Below are positions 45,175 through 53,961 of a stretch of 53,961 nucleotides of DNA, one piece after another. The notes below the pieces were generated by a model. That model saw only the letters and a list, made by a program, of their open reading frames with translations. It was not told where the DNA came from and made no database searches. Both the position numbers and the translations under genes were made by a program. Origin of the DNA: DATAXP01 sp036272935 (GTDB lineage: Bacteria; Planctomycetota; Planctomycetia; Pirellulales; PNKZ01). The stretch covers positions 1-53,961 of the forward strand of contig DATAXP010000123.1 of assembly GCA_036272935.1 (NCBI GenBank), given 5' to 3'. Each line of letters opens with the position of its first letter. Position 1 is the stretch's first letter.

Positions 45175-46530
45175 CTACTCAGCCAATTCACGCACGAGGG
45201 AATCGAGGTCCTTGAGCCCCTCTTGCCGATCGACGGTGTGCAGGCCGACGTGATAATCGGCAACGTTCCCCTGGCGATCGATCACCACGTACAAAGGCAG
45301 CGGAGCGCCCAGCGTGCGAGGGTCGCCGAACTGGCCGAGCACCCGGCCGTCGTCGAGCAGGATTGGATACGTCAGGTTCATGAACTCCTTGAGCTTGCGC
45401 ACGCTGCTGACGGCCGCCGGTCGTGTTTGCGGCTTTTGCAGTCGGCCGTCGACCGCGACGCCAAATACCTGCACGCCTTCGCTGCCGCGGCGCGAGTGCA
45501 GGAACTCGAGGTAGCCGATCTGTCCGTATGGCTCCTTGAGTGGCTCGTTGCGGTATTCCCAGAAATGCAGAATCGTCACCTTGCCGCGCACCTCGGCGTT
45601 GGTCAGGTGCTCATCGCCAAGTCCTTCGAGCACGAACGTCGGCACCGGCTTGCCGATGAACTTCTCGCGCAGGCTCGCCACGGCGTCGGCACGACCCGCC
45701 TGCGTCTTCAGCTCGTTCATCGCCGTCCGCAACAGCTCGGCCAACGAACCAGCTTCAACGCGCGGTGCGATCTTCGGCAGCTCGGCAGCGAGCAGTTCAC
45801 GCTGCTCGGCCGAGAAATCTTCGCTCTGCGACCGCTGAGGTCGCTTCAGCTTGTTGCGCAGCGCGATTAGTTCGTCGAGCGTACGTTCCGTGGCCTGGAA
45901 AGCTGTCGGGTCGAGGCGCTCGGCACCGACAAATTTCCACTGCAACTGGTACTCGGTACCGCGGTCCATGAACACCCGCTCCTCGAGCGCCACCACTAGC
46001 GGCGAACCTTTTTCGAGCCACACGGTTCGCTTCGGAGCCGAAGCGGTTCGCACGTCGATCCGCCAGCAGTCGCGATCGGCGACCGATGCCGAACCTTCGA
46101 CCTCCATCTCCAGGTTGTCTTGCTGCCAGGCGACGCCCTTGGCCGGCGGCTCGGCAGGCTTCAGCAGCGGCACGCCGAGCGGAAGCGCACTTTTGCCGTC
46201 GCCGTAGTCGTACAGCAGCGCTGGCCCCATGGGGCCGACGGGGCGATATGCCGCATCGAGCGCCAAGCGGCCGAAACGTTCGATCCACGGCCACTGTCCG
46301 GCGCCGCGCTCGTCGACCAACCAGTAGAGCTGAGCACTGGCGTCGTCGGCCTCGCGCACCCAGAACGTCACATCGAAGTTCTTCACTGCCGTGGAGCCTG
46401 TGGCTGGCTGTTGGCGATTGGCCGGTCGCACGTCGCCGCGAAAGGTCCATTGCATACCGGGGCTGACTAGCTCGTCGTCGACCGCCGCCACGGTCAGGCA
46501 ACACAAGATGGGCACCAGGGTAGACCACAT
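45175..46530 (-). CDS. Exported thioredoxin-fold protein without CXXC
   Basis: 451 residues, signal-like start (MWSTLVPILCCLTVAA). Residues 25-230 are a beta-rich domain. From about 290 there is a TlpA/AhpC-like thioredoxin fold (FIGKPVPTFVLEGLGDEH, GKVTILHFWEYRNEPLKEP, PLYVVIDRQGNVADYHVG). The site that should be WCxPC reads EYRNEP, so no redox cysteines exist. It may bind a partner rather than catalyse thiol exchange. Start ATG 46530. Confidence 0.83.
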   Translation of the reverse strand: MWSTLVPILCCLTVAAVDDELVSPGMQWTFRGDVRPANRQQPATGSTAVKNFDVTFWVREADDASAQLYWLVDERGAGQWPWIERFGRLALDAAYRPVGPMGPALLYDYGDGKSALPLGVPLLKPAEPPAKGVAWQQDNLEMEVEGSASVADRDCWRIDVRTASAPKRTVWLEKGSPLVVALEERVFMDRGTEYQLQWKFVGAERLDPTAFQATERTLDELIALRNKLKRPQRSQSEDFSAEQRELLAAELPKIAPRVEAGSLAELLRTAMNELKTQAGRADAVASLREKFIGKPVPTFVLEGLGDEHLTNAEVRGKVTILHFWEYRNEPLKEPYGQIGYLEFLHSRRGSEGVQVFGVAVDGRLQKPQTRPAAVSSVRKLKEFMNLTYPILLDDGRVLGQFGDPRTLGAPLPLYVVIDRQGNVADYHVGLHTVDRQEGLKDLDSLVRELAE

Positions 46531-46702
46531 GGCCGGCTCCGTTGAGCGAGATCAAGATCGAGCAGGGCGACGAGACAAGGCGTGAAAAGCGGTGCGCCGG
46601 AAGAACGAGCACGTTGGCTCGATTGTATCCAGCCGGCGGCGAAAAAGACATCGGCCGCTCGGCTTCGGAGCAACCTCGTTAGCCCGTAGCCCGTAGCCCT
46701 GC

Positions 46703-49700
46703 TCACTCCGGCTTGATCTCAGCCTCTTCCCCGTGGATGCGCTTGCCGCGCAGTCGGCGCATGACATCGATATAGCGCAGGGTGAGGAGCGAAGCACCGA
46801 GCACCACCGCCCCAACGGCGTACCACGCCCACCAATCGCCCGAGACATGCCGCCAGGCGAAGATTGCCACCGCAATCAGGCCAACAATCAGTGCGACGAT
46901 GGCGCGGACGGTCGCTCCACCGACCTGCTGGCTCACGTGCGTGTTGATCGCGGCCCGGGCGTTGAGGTTCGCCAGTTCGCGCATCGCCGACAGATCGACG
47001 CTCGGTGCCGCACTGGCGGCACGCATGGGCAAGCTGCGGAGATCGGCGAGAGGGGCCTCGGCCGGCGGCAATTCATCGGTCGCCTTGTCGTTCGGCGCAT
47101 CGCTGGCGGGCTCGCTACCCGCTGGCTCGGCGGCCGGCCTTTCGGGGGCGATCGGCTTGGCACCGCGGCGTTCGAGCAAGCGCGCCATGTACGCGTCGAC
47201 ATCATCCTCGTCGTCGACTTGAGCCGCGGGTGCCGGGCGGGGCGTCTCGACGTCCGGCAACGCCGCTGGCGGATCGCGCCGTGCCGATAGTTCGCGCTCG
47301 CTGCTGATCGACGACAGCGTTACTTGGCGCGGACGCGCCGAAGCGGTCTGCGGCTGGTCGTCGTCGGGTTCCAGTTCGATGCCGTACTTCGCCAACAGCG
47401 ACGCGGTGCTGAGCGTAACACCACCGCTCGCGGGAGCCGCGCGTTGCGGCGGCGACTGTTGCGCCGTCGGCTCTTCGATCGGCTCCGCGCGGCGCTCGGG
47501 TTCGGCACGCTTGACCGGCGTCGGCTCGACCGGGGCGGGACCACGGAACTCCTCGCGCAGCGCTTCGCTCCGCTTCTGCTCTTCCCAGTGAGCACGCTGA
47601 CGGCGGAATTGCTCTTCGCCAATCTCAAGCTCGCTGCGCCGCAGGGCAAGCTCGTCGTGCATCCGCGCGATACGATCATCTTCCGCCTTGCGCGCCTCGG
47701 CCAACCGCTCTTGCTCAAGGCGGACTTCTTCGCCGTGCTTCTCCAACGAGATGCGAATCTCCTCCAGCTCGGCGTGATGAGTGGCGCGGCGTTCCTCGAA
47801 GACACGCTCCTGATCGCGCACCGCCTGCCGGCTGCGGGCGACCACTTGCGTTTGCTCTTCGATTGTTGCGGCACGTTCGCCGATCTCGCGTCGGCGCTGA
47901 TCGAGCTGGTCGGCAGCGTTCTTCCGCTCAAGCTCCCACGCCTCGCAGTCATGCCGGAACTGTTCGGCCTGCGCTTCGAACTCAGCCAGGCCGCTTGCCA
48001 GGTCGTCAGATTGCTCGGCCGATCCGACTTGCGACTGCTCACGTTCGGCAAGCCATGCCGCACGTTCGGCTGACAACGCATCGCGTTCAGTCGCCAACGC
48101 ATCGCGTTCAGTCGCCAACGCATCGCGTTCGGCGACCAGCGTCTCGCGCTCGGCAAGCCAGGTTTCACGCTCGGCCATCATATCCTGGCGTTCGGCTTCC
48201 CAAATCCGACCCTCAATCTCCGCAGTCTGCTGGCGAGCCTCGGCCTGGTCGGCCGCGGCACGCATACTCGCCTCGCGCTGGTCGGCTGCCTTCAACCGCT
48301 CGATTAGATCTGCGTTGTCGTCGCTCACCGCTGCACGCCGCGAATCGAGCTCTTCACGGACTGCCGTCAAGCTGTCGCGTTCGGCCTCGACGGAGCGCCG
48401 CTCTTCTCGCAGCGATTGCCGCTGGCCTTCGAGCGCTTCGCGCAGTTCGTCGACCTCACGGCGGGCGGCATCGATCTCGGCGCGCTCGGCAGCCAACGCG
48501 GCACGCGACGCTTCCAACTCGCCGGTTTCGTGCCGCGACTGCTCTTGCCAATCGCGGTGCCGTGCTTCCGCCTCAGCGCTGGCGCGGTGCAGGGCCTCTT
48601 CGCGCTCCTCGATTTCCCGCAGCCACTGGTCAATTTGGGCGTGGTTGTCGTCGAGGCCTGCTCGCTGGGCTTCGAACGCCGCGCGGGCCGTTTCGAGCAT
48701 CGTCTGCTCGGCTGCCAGTGCGGCACGGTCGGCTTCGAGCGCGGCATGGCTTTCTTCGAGTGCGGCTTTCTCTGTTGCGAGATGCTGCCGTTCCGAGGCC
48801 AGGTCGTCGCGCTGACGCTCGAGCGCGGCGAGATCGGCATCAAGCTGCGTTCGTTCGTGTTGCCGTGCATCGCACTGTCGCTCGAGTGCAGCGCGGTCGG
48901 CCTTTAGTTCGCCTTGCGCGGCGTCGAGCGCCGCAAGCGCCGCTTGCAGCTCGGCACGTTCGCCGTCCAAGCTTTGACGCTCACCGGCAAGCAATTCCCG
49001 CTCGCGGCCTAATGTCTCGCGCTCGGCGATCACTTGTTCGCGCTCGTCGTCGAGCGCTTGCTCGCGCTGGGCGATAACAGCTTCGTGCAGTTGCACCTTG
49101 TCCGCTCGCTGGTCGAGCGTCGCAGCGCGCTGGGCAAGCTCTTCAGCGCGGCGCTGTGATTCGGCGTCGCCCTGCTCCAAATTCGCGACGCGGTTGCCGA
49201 TCTCCGTGGTACGACGGTCGAGATCGCGCGAGCGCTCGTCGAGTTGGACCGATCGGATTTCGAGCTCGGCGGTGCTGCGAGCAACAGCTCCGTTGAGACG
49301 CTCGATCTCCGTGGTTCGGTCGTCGAGAGCAGCTCGGCGCTCCTCGAGTTCCGCTTCACGCCGCTGGTCTTCCGTCTCCCGGCAGCTTGTCTGCTCGATG
49401 CGCTGGGCGAGTTCGGCTGCCTGGCGTTGCAAGTCTTGCTCGGCGGCCGCAAGCGCCTCGCGCTCCCGAGCCAGCACCTGTTCGGCGGCCTGGCGATCGC
49501 GGCGCGCTTGGACGAACTCGGCTACGCAGCGTGCTCGTTCGTCGGCGGCAATTCGCTGCGAGGCTTCGAGTCCCACCCGTTCGCCGTGTACGCGCTGCTC
49601 GTTCGCCTCGATTTCTTCGGTCCGCTGATCGAGATCGCGGCGCAGGGCGTCGAGTTCCTCGCGCACCGTCATCAGTTCATCGCGCAACGCCGCGAGGCGA

Positions 49701-50782
49701 CGTTGTTCGGCAGCGTGATCGGCCAAGGCCTCGTTCCAATCTTGTTCCCAGGCGGCGCGCTCTTGGTCAAACGCCGCGCGCTCAGCTGCCAGCGCTTCGC
49801 GCGCCGCGCTCAATTGAGCACGCTCGGCGTCGACCTGCTCGGCGGCCGATTGCGCCATGGCGTCGATCTCTGCCAGACGCTGGGTGTACTTCTCTCGTTC
49901 GTCTTCCATCGTGCGGCGCACGGCGTAGAACTCGTCGTAACGCTCGTCGAGTTCGCGCGCTTCGCGATCGAGAGCGGCGAGCCGCCCGGACTCGAAGCCC
50001 TGCCAATCGCTCTGCCGGCGATCAAGCGCCTGGCGATCTTCGGCGATGCGTGCCGTCTCGGCCTCAATCTGGCGGCGCTCGCGCTCCAAATTGGCGCTCA
50101 GTTCGCCGAGCCGTAACTCTTGCTCTTGCGCCTCCTGCGACCACTCGCCAACCTGGCGGGCGAAGTCGAGCTCGCGGTTGCGCAGGTCTTCTTCGAGACG
50201 TTGCAGTTCGGCCTGATCGGTCTCGAGCCGTTCGCGGCGGGCATCGAGCGAAGCGGCCTCCTGGGCGGCGCCTTGCCGCCGGGTTTCAAACTCGACAAGC
50301 CGTCGCTGCAACTTGCGGATGCGCTGGATGGCGGCGCGCAGTCGGCCGTGGCCAATCTGCCGGGCCGTACCGACCGTTTTTTCCAGGCGTTCGATCCGCC
50401 GCAGATCGCTCGAGCGTGACGGCCGCGGCACGGTGCCGTCGGCGGCGAGCACGTCGAGATCGACCGGACCCAGCGACAGTCGATCGCCGGGGACGATGGC
50501 CGCGTCGGCAATGGGCCGATTGTTCAGCCGGACGTTGTTCGACCAGCTCCGTACCACGGTGCGACCCGAGCCGTGCAGCACGAGGCACTCGAGCGCGGCC
50601 AGCCCGGCCCCACGCAGGCGAAGCGTGCAATCGCTCCCCGAGCCGATGGTGCACTTGGCGGTGGTCAGCCGCACCAGTTGCCCGCGCAACGGGCCGCTGC
50701 TGACGCGAAGGAACAAGGGCTCCGCGACGTCGCCCAGCATGGAAGTGCCGGACATCGATTCGTGCTCCGTGCTGAGCAGCAT
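46703..50782 (-). CDS. Giant FHA/coiled-coil membrane protein
   Basis: 1359 residues. Residues 20-115 form an FHA-type domain (CTIGSGSDCTLRLRG, VRSWSNNVRLNNRPI), which in other proteins binds phosphothreonine. Residues about 130-1080 are a continuous coiled coil rich in Glu, Arg, Gln and Ala. A Pro/Ala-rich linker follows, and two membrane helices (VRAIVALIVGLIAVAIFAW, WWAWYAVGAVVLGASLL) lie near the C terminus. A 140-nm-scale rod tethered to the membrane is the implied shape. The kinase genes of this genome could provide its phospho-partners; this is inference. Confidence 0.9.
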   Translation of the reverse strand: MLLSTEHESMSGTSMLGDVAEPLFLRVSSGPLRGQLVRLTTAKCTIGSGSDCTLRLRGAGLAALECLVLHGSGRTVVRSWSNNVRLNNRPIADAAIVPGDRLSLGPVDLDVLAADGTVPRPSRSSDLRRIERLEKTVGTARQIGHGRLRAAIQRIRKLQRRLVEFETRRQGAAQEAASLDARRERLETDQAELQRLEEDLRNRELDFARQVGEWSQEAQEQELRLGELSANLERERRQIEAETARIAEDRQALDRRQSDWQGFESGRLAALDREARELDERYDEFYAVRRTMEDEREKYTQRLAEIDAMAQSAAEQVDAERAQLSAAREALAAERAAFDQERAAWEQDWNEALADHAAEQRRLAALRDELMTVREELDALRRDLDQRTEEIEANEQRVHGERVGLEASQRIAADERARCVAEFVQARRDRQAAEQVLAREREALAAAEQDLQRQAAELAQRIEQTSCRETEDQRREAELEERRAALDDRTTEIERLNGAVARSTAELEIRSVQLDERSRDLDRRTTEIGNRVANLEQGDAESQRRAEELAQRAATLDQRADKVQLHEAVIAQREQALDDEREQVIAERETLGRERELLAGERQSLDGERAELQAALAALDAAQGELKADRAALERQCDARQHERTQLDADLAALERQRDDLASERQHLATEKAALEESHAALEADRAALAAEQTMLETARAAFEAQRAGLDDNHAQIDQWLREIEEREEALHRASAEAEARHRDWQEQSRHETGELEASRAALAAERAEIDAARREVDELREALEGQRQSLREERRSVEAERDSLTAVREELDSRRAAVSDDNADLIERLKAADQREASMRAAADQAEARQQTAEIEGRIWEAERQDMMAERETWLAERETLVAERDALATERDALATERDALSAERAAWLAEREQSQVGSAEQSDDLASGLAEFEAQAEQFRHDCEAWELERKNAADQLDQRRREIGERAATIEEQTQVVARSRQAVRDQERVFEERRATHHAELEEIRISLEKHGEEVRLEQERLAEARKAEDDRIARMHDELALRRSELEIGEEQFRRQRAHWEEQKRSEALREEFRGPAPVEPTPVKRAEPERRAEPIEEPTAQQSPPQRAAPASGGVTLSTASLLAKYGIELEPDDDQPQTASARPRQVTLSSISSERELSARRDPPAALPDVETPRPAPAAQVDDEDDVDAYMARLLERRGAKPIAPERPAAEPAGSEPASDAPNDKATDELPPAEAPLADLRSLPMRAASAAPSVDLSAMRELANLNARAAINTHVSQQVGGATVRAIVALIVGLIAVAIFAWRHVSGDWWAWYAVGAVVLGASLLTLRYIDVMRRLRGKRIHGEEAEIKPE
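48071..48141 (-). repeat. 21-bp tandem repeat inside the coiled-coil gene
   Basis: Three units of about 21 bp, core cgcatcgcgttcagtcgcca, encode successive ERDALAT heptads of the coiled coil. It reflects recent in-frame duplication. Confidence 0.85.
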
Positions 50783-51536
50783 ACGGTCCTCGTTTTTCCT
50801 TGATAAAGCTCGGGAGGCGGACGTTGGCTTTGGGGGCGGTGTTTCCGGCCGGCGCGCTACGCGACGGCAGGCCCGGGCGCAACGGTGCCTGCTTGGATGT
50901 AGCTCACGAACTGGGAGTGGTCAAAACCTCGCGGGCCAAAGCACTTGTGATCGGTGATACGGTCGGCGCATTGACGCAGCGCGGGCAATTTAGCCGGTTG
51001 CTGCGGCGACCGCACAAACGCGGCTCGCAAGCGAGCCGGCTCAACGGCGGCAGGGCTTCAGGCAAAAAACGGCTGCATATCTGGGCGGGATTTGTCGATT
51101 ATCCCAAGGCTCGACATGTCGGCCTTGACGACAGTGCCGCCTCCAGCGGCAACGGAAGCCGGGGCGGCAGGTCAAGCGCAGAAAGTGTCCGGAATTTTGC
51201 GGTCTTTGCGGCCGCGAACCCGGCCTGCCGGTGCTCGTCAGCGCCTAAGTTGGGTCTGATTAAGTATCTGCGGCAAAATTCGCCTGTTGCGCGTGGGGGG
51301 TCTCGAGTTTGCGCATTTCCGCAAACCGCTAGGGGCCGGCCTGCGTACTATAGTTGTTTTTGCCGCGCAGTCGCTGAGGCACAAACGTTGCAAGAACAAT
51401 GGGGTGAGCGGGAACTGGGATTCTAGGGATTACCAAGGAACACTGATTTTCAGTTTCGATCGTCGGCGCACGCTTGAAGGGGGGCCAACACCTTCGAGTT
51501 CCGCGCGGAAATCGGACGAGAGGGTGAAAAGCGAGT
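50783..51536. other. 754-bp gap upstream of the DksA-like gene
   Basis: One open frame (50800-51426) crosses it but has no protein-like composition and no clear binding site. The gap contains a diverged repeat (gcggctcgcaagcgagccgg near 51021) and an AT-richer stretch before the DksA-like gene with tactatagttgtttttg near 51347. A long leader, small RNA or promoter region is possible. I see nothing firm. Confidence 0.5.
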
Positions 51537-51983
51537 ATGGCACGCAAAGATGCGATCATGAAGATGCGCGACATTCTGCTCGTTCGCCGCGATGCCTTGC
51601 GCAAGGCGCTGGCTGGCGATCTGAGCCTCCTGAATCAACTCCGTGAGCAAACCGCCGGCGACGTCGTCGACTTTGCCCTCGACTCGGCCCAGGACGAGAT
51701 CAACTCGCAACTGGCCGAAGTCGAAAGCCGCGAGCTGGCCAGCATCGAAAACGCCTTGGAGCGCATTCGCAGCGGCCACTACGGCGTGTGCGAAGGCTGC
51801 AACACCAAGATTCCCCTGGCCCGGCTCAACGCCCTACCGTACGCGACGACCTGCATCGAATGCCAGCGCGAGGCCGAGGTGCACGGCGGCGCCGGAAGCT
51901 CGGATGCCGATTGGGGGCGTGTGGCCGATCCTAACTCCGATGCCGAAGTCTCGATCAACGACCTCGAGATCGACGTATCGTAG
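51537..51983 (+). CDS. DksA/TraR-type zinc finger protein
   Basis: 148 residues. A helical hairpin (residues 8-80) is followed by a C4 zinc finger with Cys85, 88, 106 and 109 in CEGCNTKIPLARLNALPYAT-type sequence. Proteins of this family enter the RNA polymerase secondary channel and alter promoter response, often with ppGpp. The acidic tail (residues 120-148) is extra. The coiled-coil tip motif of true DksA (DxxDxA) appears as DVVDFA. Confidence 0.9.
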   Translation: MARKDAIMKMRDILLVRRDALRKALAGDLSLLNQLREQTAGDVVDFALDSAQDEINSQLAEVESRELASIENALERIRSGHYGVCEGCNTKIPLARLNALPYATTCIECQREAEVHGGAGSSDADWGRVADPNSDAEVSINDLEIDVS

Positions 51984-52146
51984 CCAGGCGACGGCCTTTC
52001 TTGATCTTCCGGTAGCGTTTCTTGATCTTCCGTCAGTCGCGGTGCACAATTGCGCCGTGAGCAGATCAGGATCGCAACACGGCGCCTCGCGGGACCCCAC
52101 GGTCCGGTTGCGCTTCCGATCGATCCTCGCTGGGAAGGAGTTTTCC

Positions 52147-53364
52147 ATGCGGCGGTCCGGTCGCCGGCAATCGAAGACGTTCTGGACGTGCGCGCTACCG
52201 GCAGCACTGGCGGTGCTGTCCGTCGTGGGCCCTCGCGCAGTCCGGGGCCAAGTTCCCACGCCGGGCACGGTCGTCAGTTCGGCACTCGATATCGACCCGT
52301 TGTCGCCGCAGCAACGCGACGCGATGTACGCCAGCCTGGCCAAGGAAGTGGCCGATTACGAGCGCCATCACAACATCATCAAGCTGGCCGCCCGGCTCGT
52401 CAGTCCGACGGTGGTGCACCTGGAATCGGAAGTGCGCGACTCGGGAGGCCGCCCCTATGGTCGCCGCACCGTGCAGGAAGCGGGCTCGGGAGTGATCATC
52501 GAGCTGAACAAGCAGTTCTACGTGCTCACGAATCGGCACGTGGTGAAGGATGCCAAGCTCCCCGACATCCACATCCGCTTTGCCGACGGGCGCACCGTCA
52601 CTCCAACGAAGGTCTGGGGCGATCCCGATACCGACGTTGGCGTGCTGGCACTGCCCGGCAGCGCCTATATCGCCGCGCGTTTGGGGAACAGCGACTCGAT
52701 GGACGTGGGCGACATGGTGCTGGCCGTCGGCAGTCCGTTCGGCCTTAGCCACTCGATCACCTACGGCATCATCAGCGCCAAGGGTCGCCGCGACTTGGAA
52801 CTCGGCGAAGGTGGGGTGAAGTTTCAGGACTTCATCCAGACCGACGCCTCGATCAACCCCGGCAACAGCGGCGGGCCGCTAATTAATCTGCGCGGCGAGG
52901 TGGTAGGCATCAACACCGCGATCGCCAGCAACTCGGGCTTCAACGAAGGGATCGGTTTCAGCATCCCCATCAACATCGTCATCAACGTGGCCCGGCAGTT
53001 GATCGAGACGGGCGTGGTGACCCGGGCTTATCTGGGCGTGCGGCTCGATCAGCGTTTCAACCAGGCCCAGGCCATTGAGTCGGGGCTGCCGCGGCTTACC
53101 GGGGCGAAGCTGCTGCGGGTCGAGCCGGGTTCGCCGGCCGAGGCGGCAGGGTTGAAGCCCGGCGACGTGATCGTGCAGTTCAACGGTCAGCGTGTCGACA
53201 ACGACAACCACCTGGTGAACATCGTCGGCCTGACGCCGGTGGGCCGCGAAGTGCCGATCGTGATCTATCGCGATCGCCAGGTGCAAACGTTGCGTGCCAA
53301 GGTTGGCAATGCCAGCGAAGCGGCAGCGCAGGCTCAGCCAGCATCGCCTGCGGCGGGAAGCTGA
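52147..53364 (+). CDS. HtrA/DegP-type serine protease
   Basis: 405 residues from ATG 52147 after AAGGAG. A signal peptide (about 1-34) leads to a trypsin-like domain with the triad His131 (LTNRHVV), Asp163 (DPDTDVGVL) and Ser241 (PGNSGGPL). One PDZ domain follows (about 290-385, LLRVEPGSPAEAAGLKPGD). It would degrade or refold proteins in the periplasm. Longer upstream frames run through the DksA-like gene and are not real. The MlaE-type gene follows. Confidence 0.95.
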   Translation: MRRSGRRQSKTFWTCALPAALAVLSVVGPRAVRGQVPTPGTVVSSALDIDPLSPQQRDAMYASLAKEVADYERHHNIIKLAARLVSPTVVHLESEVRDSGGRPYGRRTVQEAGSGVIIELNKQFYVLTNRHVVKDAKLPDIHIRFADGRTVTPTKVWGDPDTDVGVLALPGSAYIAARLGNSDSMDVGDMVLAVGSPFGLSHSITYGIISAKGRRDLELGEGGVKFQDFIQTDASINPGNSGGPLINLRGEVVGINTAIASNSGFNEGIGFSIPINIVINVARQLIETGVVTRAYLGVRLDQRFNQAQAIESGLPRLTGAKLLRVEPGSPAEAAGLKPGDVIVQFNGQRVDNDNHLVNIVGLTPVGREVPIVIYRDRQVQTLRAKVGNASEAAAQAQPASPAAGS

Positions 53365-53488
53365 TCCTGACCGCATCCACCGGCGAGCTTCCTTCAAGTC
53401 GTATAATCGCTACGGTCGATCCTGACGACATTGCGCCGATAGTGTGCGCGCCAAGTGTATGCAAGCAGTTCTGGCAAGGATGCAGCCC

Positions 53489-53961
53489 ATGGCTTCCGAC
53501 TCGCTGACTTCGCCTAGGCGGCGCTCGTTTCACCCGTTGCAGATTGTGACCGACTGGCTGACCGACGTCGGCGCGGTGCTGCTGGCCTGGATCATGAAGA
53601 TCGGCGAAGTGATGCTGTTCTCGCTGCGCACCGCGCGCTGGCTGGTCACGCGCGCCCCGGCACGCGAGACGCTGCTGCCGAGCTTCTACCAGATCGGCGT
53701 GCTCAGCTTGCCGGTTGTCGCACTGACCGGCACGTTCATCGGTATGATCCTGGCGGTGCAAAGCTACTCGCAGTTTCAGCATCTGCACCTGGAAACACGC
53801 CTGGGTGGCGTGATCAACATATCGCTGGTGAAAGAGCTGGGGCCGGTGCTCGCGGCAACGATGCTTGCCGGCCGCGTCGGCAGCTCGATCGCTGCCGAGC
53901 TAGGTACGATGCGCGTCACCGAACAGATCGACGCCCTGGCCAGCATGGGCGCCAATCCGAT
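53489..53961 (+). CDS. mlaE: MlaE-type ABC permease, 3' part outside window
   Basis: The frame is open to the window end (157 residues seen). The start ATG 53489 is chosen because AAGGA lies 8 nt before it; ATGs at 53459 and 53480 are alternatives in frame. ALTGTFIGMILAVQSY, LVKELGPVLAATMLAGRVGSSIAAELGTM and EQIDALASMGANP are the hallmark segments of MlaE/YrbE permeases, which move lipids between the two membranes. An ATPase gene and an MCE-domain gene would be expected downstream. Confidence 0.92.
   Translation, partial: MASDSLTSPRRRSFHPLQIVTDWLTDVGAVLLAWIMKIGEVMLFSLRTARWLVTRAPARETLLPSFYQIGVLSLPVVALTGTFIGMILAVQSYSQFQHLHLETRLGGVINISLVKELGPVLAATMLAGRVGSSIAAELGTMRVTEQIDALASMGANP

Noticed and set aside
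48066..48145. Evenly spaced repeats resembling a short CRISPR array
   Set aside because: Units are 21-bp tandem copies without spacers and encode heptads of the coiled-coil protein.
50800..51426. 208-residue plus-strand open frame in the long gap
   Set aside because: No ribosome site, no domain-like stretches, and it crosses a repeat. It is kept only as part of the gap description.

Overview
The window looks like chromosomal DNA from a planctomycete, most likely in the order Pirellulales. This is an inference from gene content and style. The DNA is GC-rich. It carries a PEP-CTERM surface protein, a secreted formylglycine-type sulfatase with a Lys/Ala tail, a transmembrane Ser/Thr kinase with a DUF1080 ectodomain, a giant FHA/coiled-coil membrane protein, a type IV prepilin-like protein, and an Lgt carrying a PDZ-like insert. 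Intergenic spaces are full of long palindromic repeats. No rRNA, CRISPR array, prophage or insertion-sequence transposase is visible.

Layout. 1-10.9 kb: 3' part of a PEP-CTERM protein, infC with a probable AUC start codon, a sulfatase, tRNA-Leu(UAG) and tRNA-Arg(UCU), a large secreted alpha/beta hydrolase, a CPXCG zinc-ribbon protein, and several secreted or lipid-anchored proteins. 11.1-15.5 kb: a peptidoglycan-binding metzincin-like protease and a HEAT-repeat protein. The 3' end of the HEAT gene is perfectly duplicated (139 bp) around a 1.5 kb insert with two coupled small genes of unknown family and a GIY-YIG protein. 15.7-18.6 kb: leuA, a DUF433 antitoxin with a truncated DUF5615 toxin, and a NYN-LOTUS protein. 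18.6-21.8 kb: a minus-strand folK-panC-lgt group. 21.9-26.3 kb: an SRPBCC protein, a GT2 glycosyltransferase and the kinase-DUF1080 fusion. 26.4-31.9 kb: purU, a fatty acid desaturase, a ketoacyl-synthase homologue lacking two catalytic residues, a YkgJ cysteine-cluster protein and hisS. 31.9-35.4 kb: a TIM-barrel isomerase, a UbiA/EboC-like prenyltransferase and an EboF-like phosphodiesterase, resembling part of an ebo cluster. 35.5-40.3 kb: a coupled pair with an SNF2 helicase, a shortened Uma2 protein, nnrE and a methyltransferase. 40.4-46.5 kb: a kelch protein, a prepilin-like gene with a Fur-box-like operator, purC, a DUF1634/TSUP transporter pair and a thioredoxin-fold protein without CXXC. 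46.7-54 kb: the FHA coiled-coil giant, a DksA/TraR zinc finger protein, an HtrA protease and the 5' part of an MlaE-type permease.

Housekeeping biosynthesis (leuA, panC, folK, purU, purC, hisS, lgt, infC, nnrE) is scattered among envelope genes, as is common in planctomycetes, so operons are short. The least explained parts are the duplication-flanked insert at 12.07-13.83 kb, the ebo-like module, the divergent ketoacyl synthase, and the palindromic repeat families that run into the ends of coding sequences. All calls come from reading the sequence; no database search was run.
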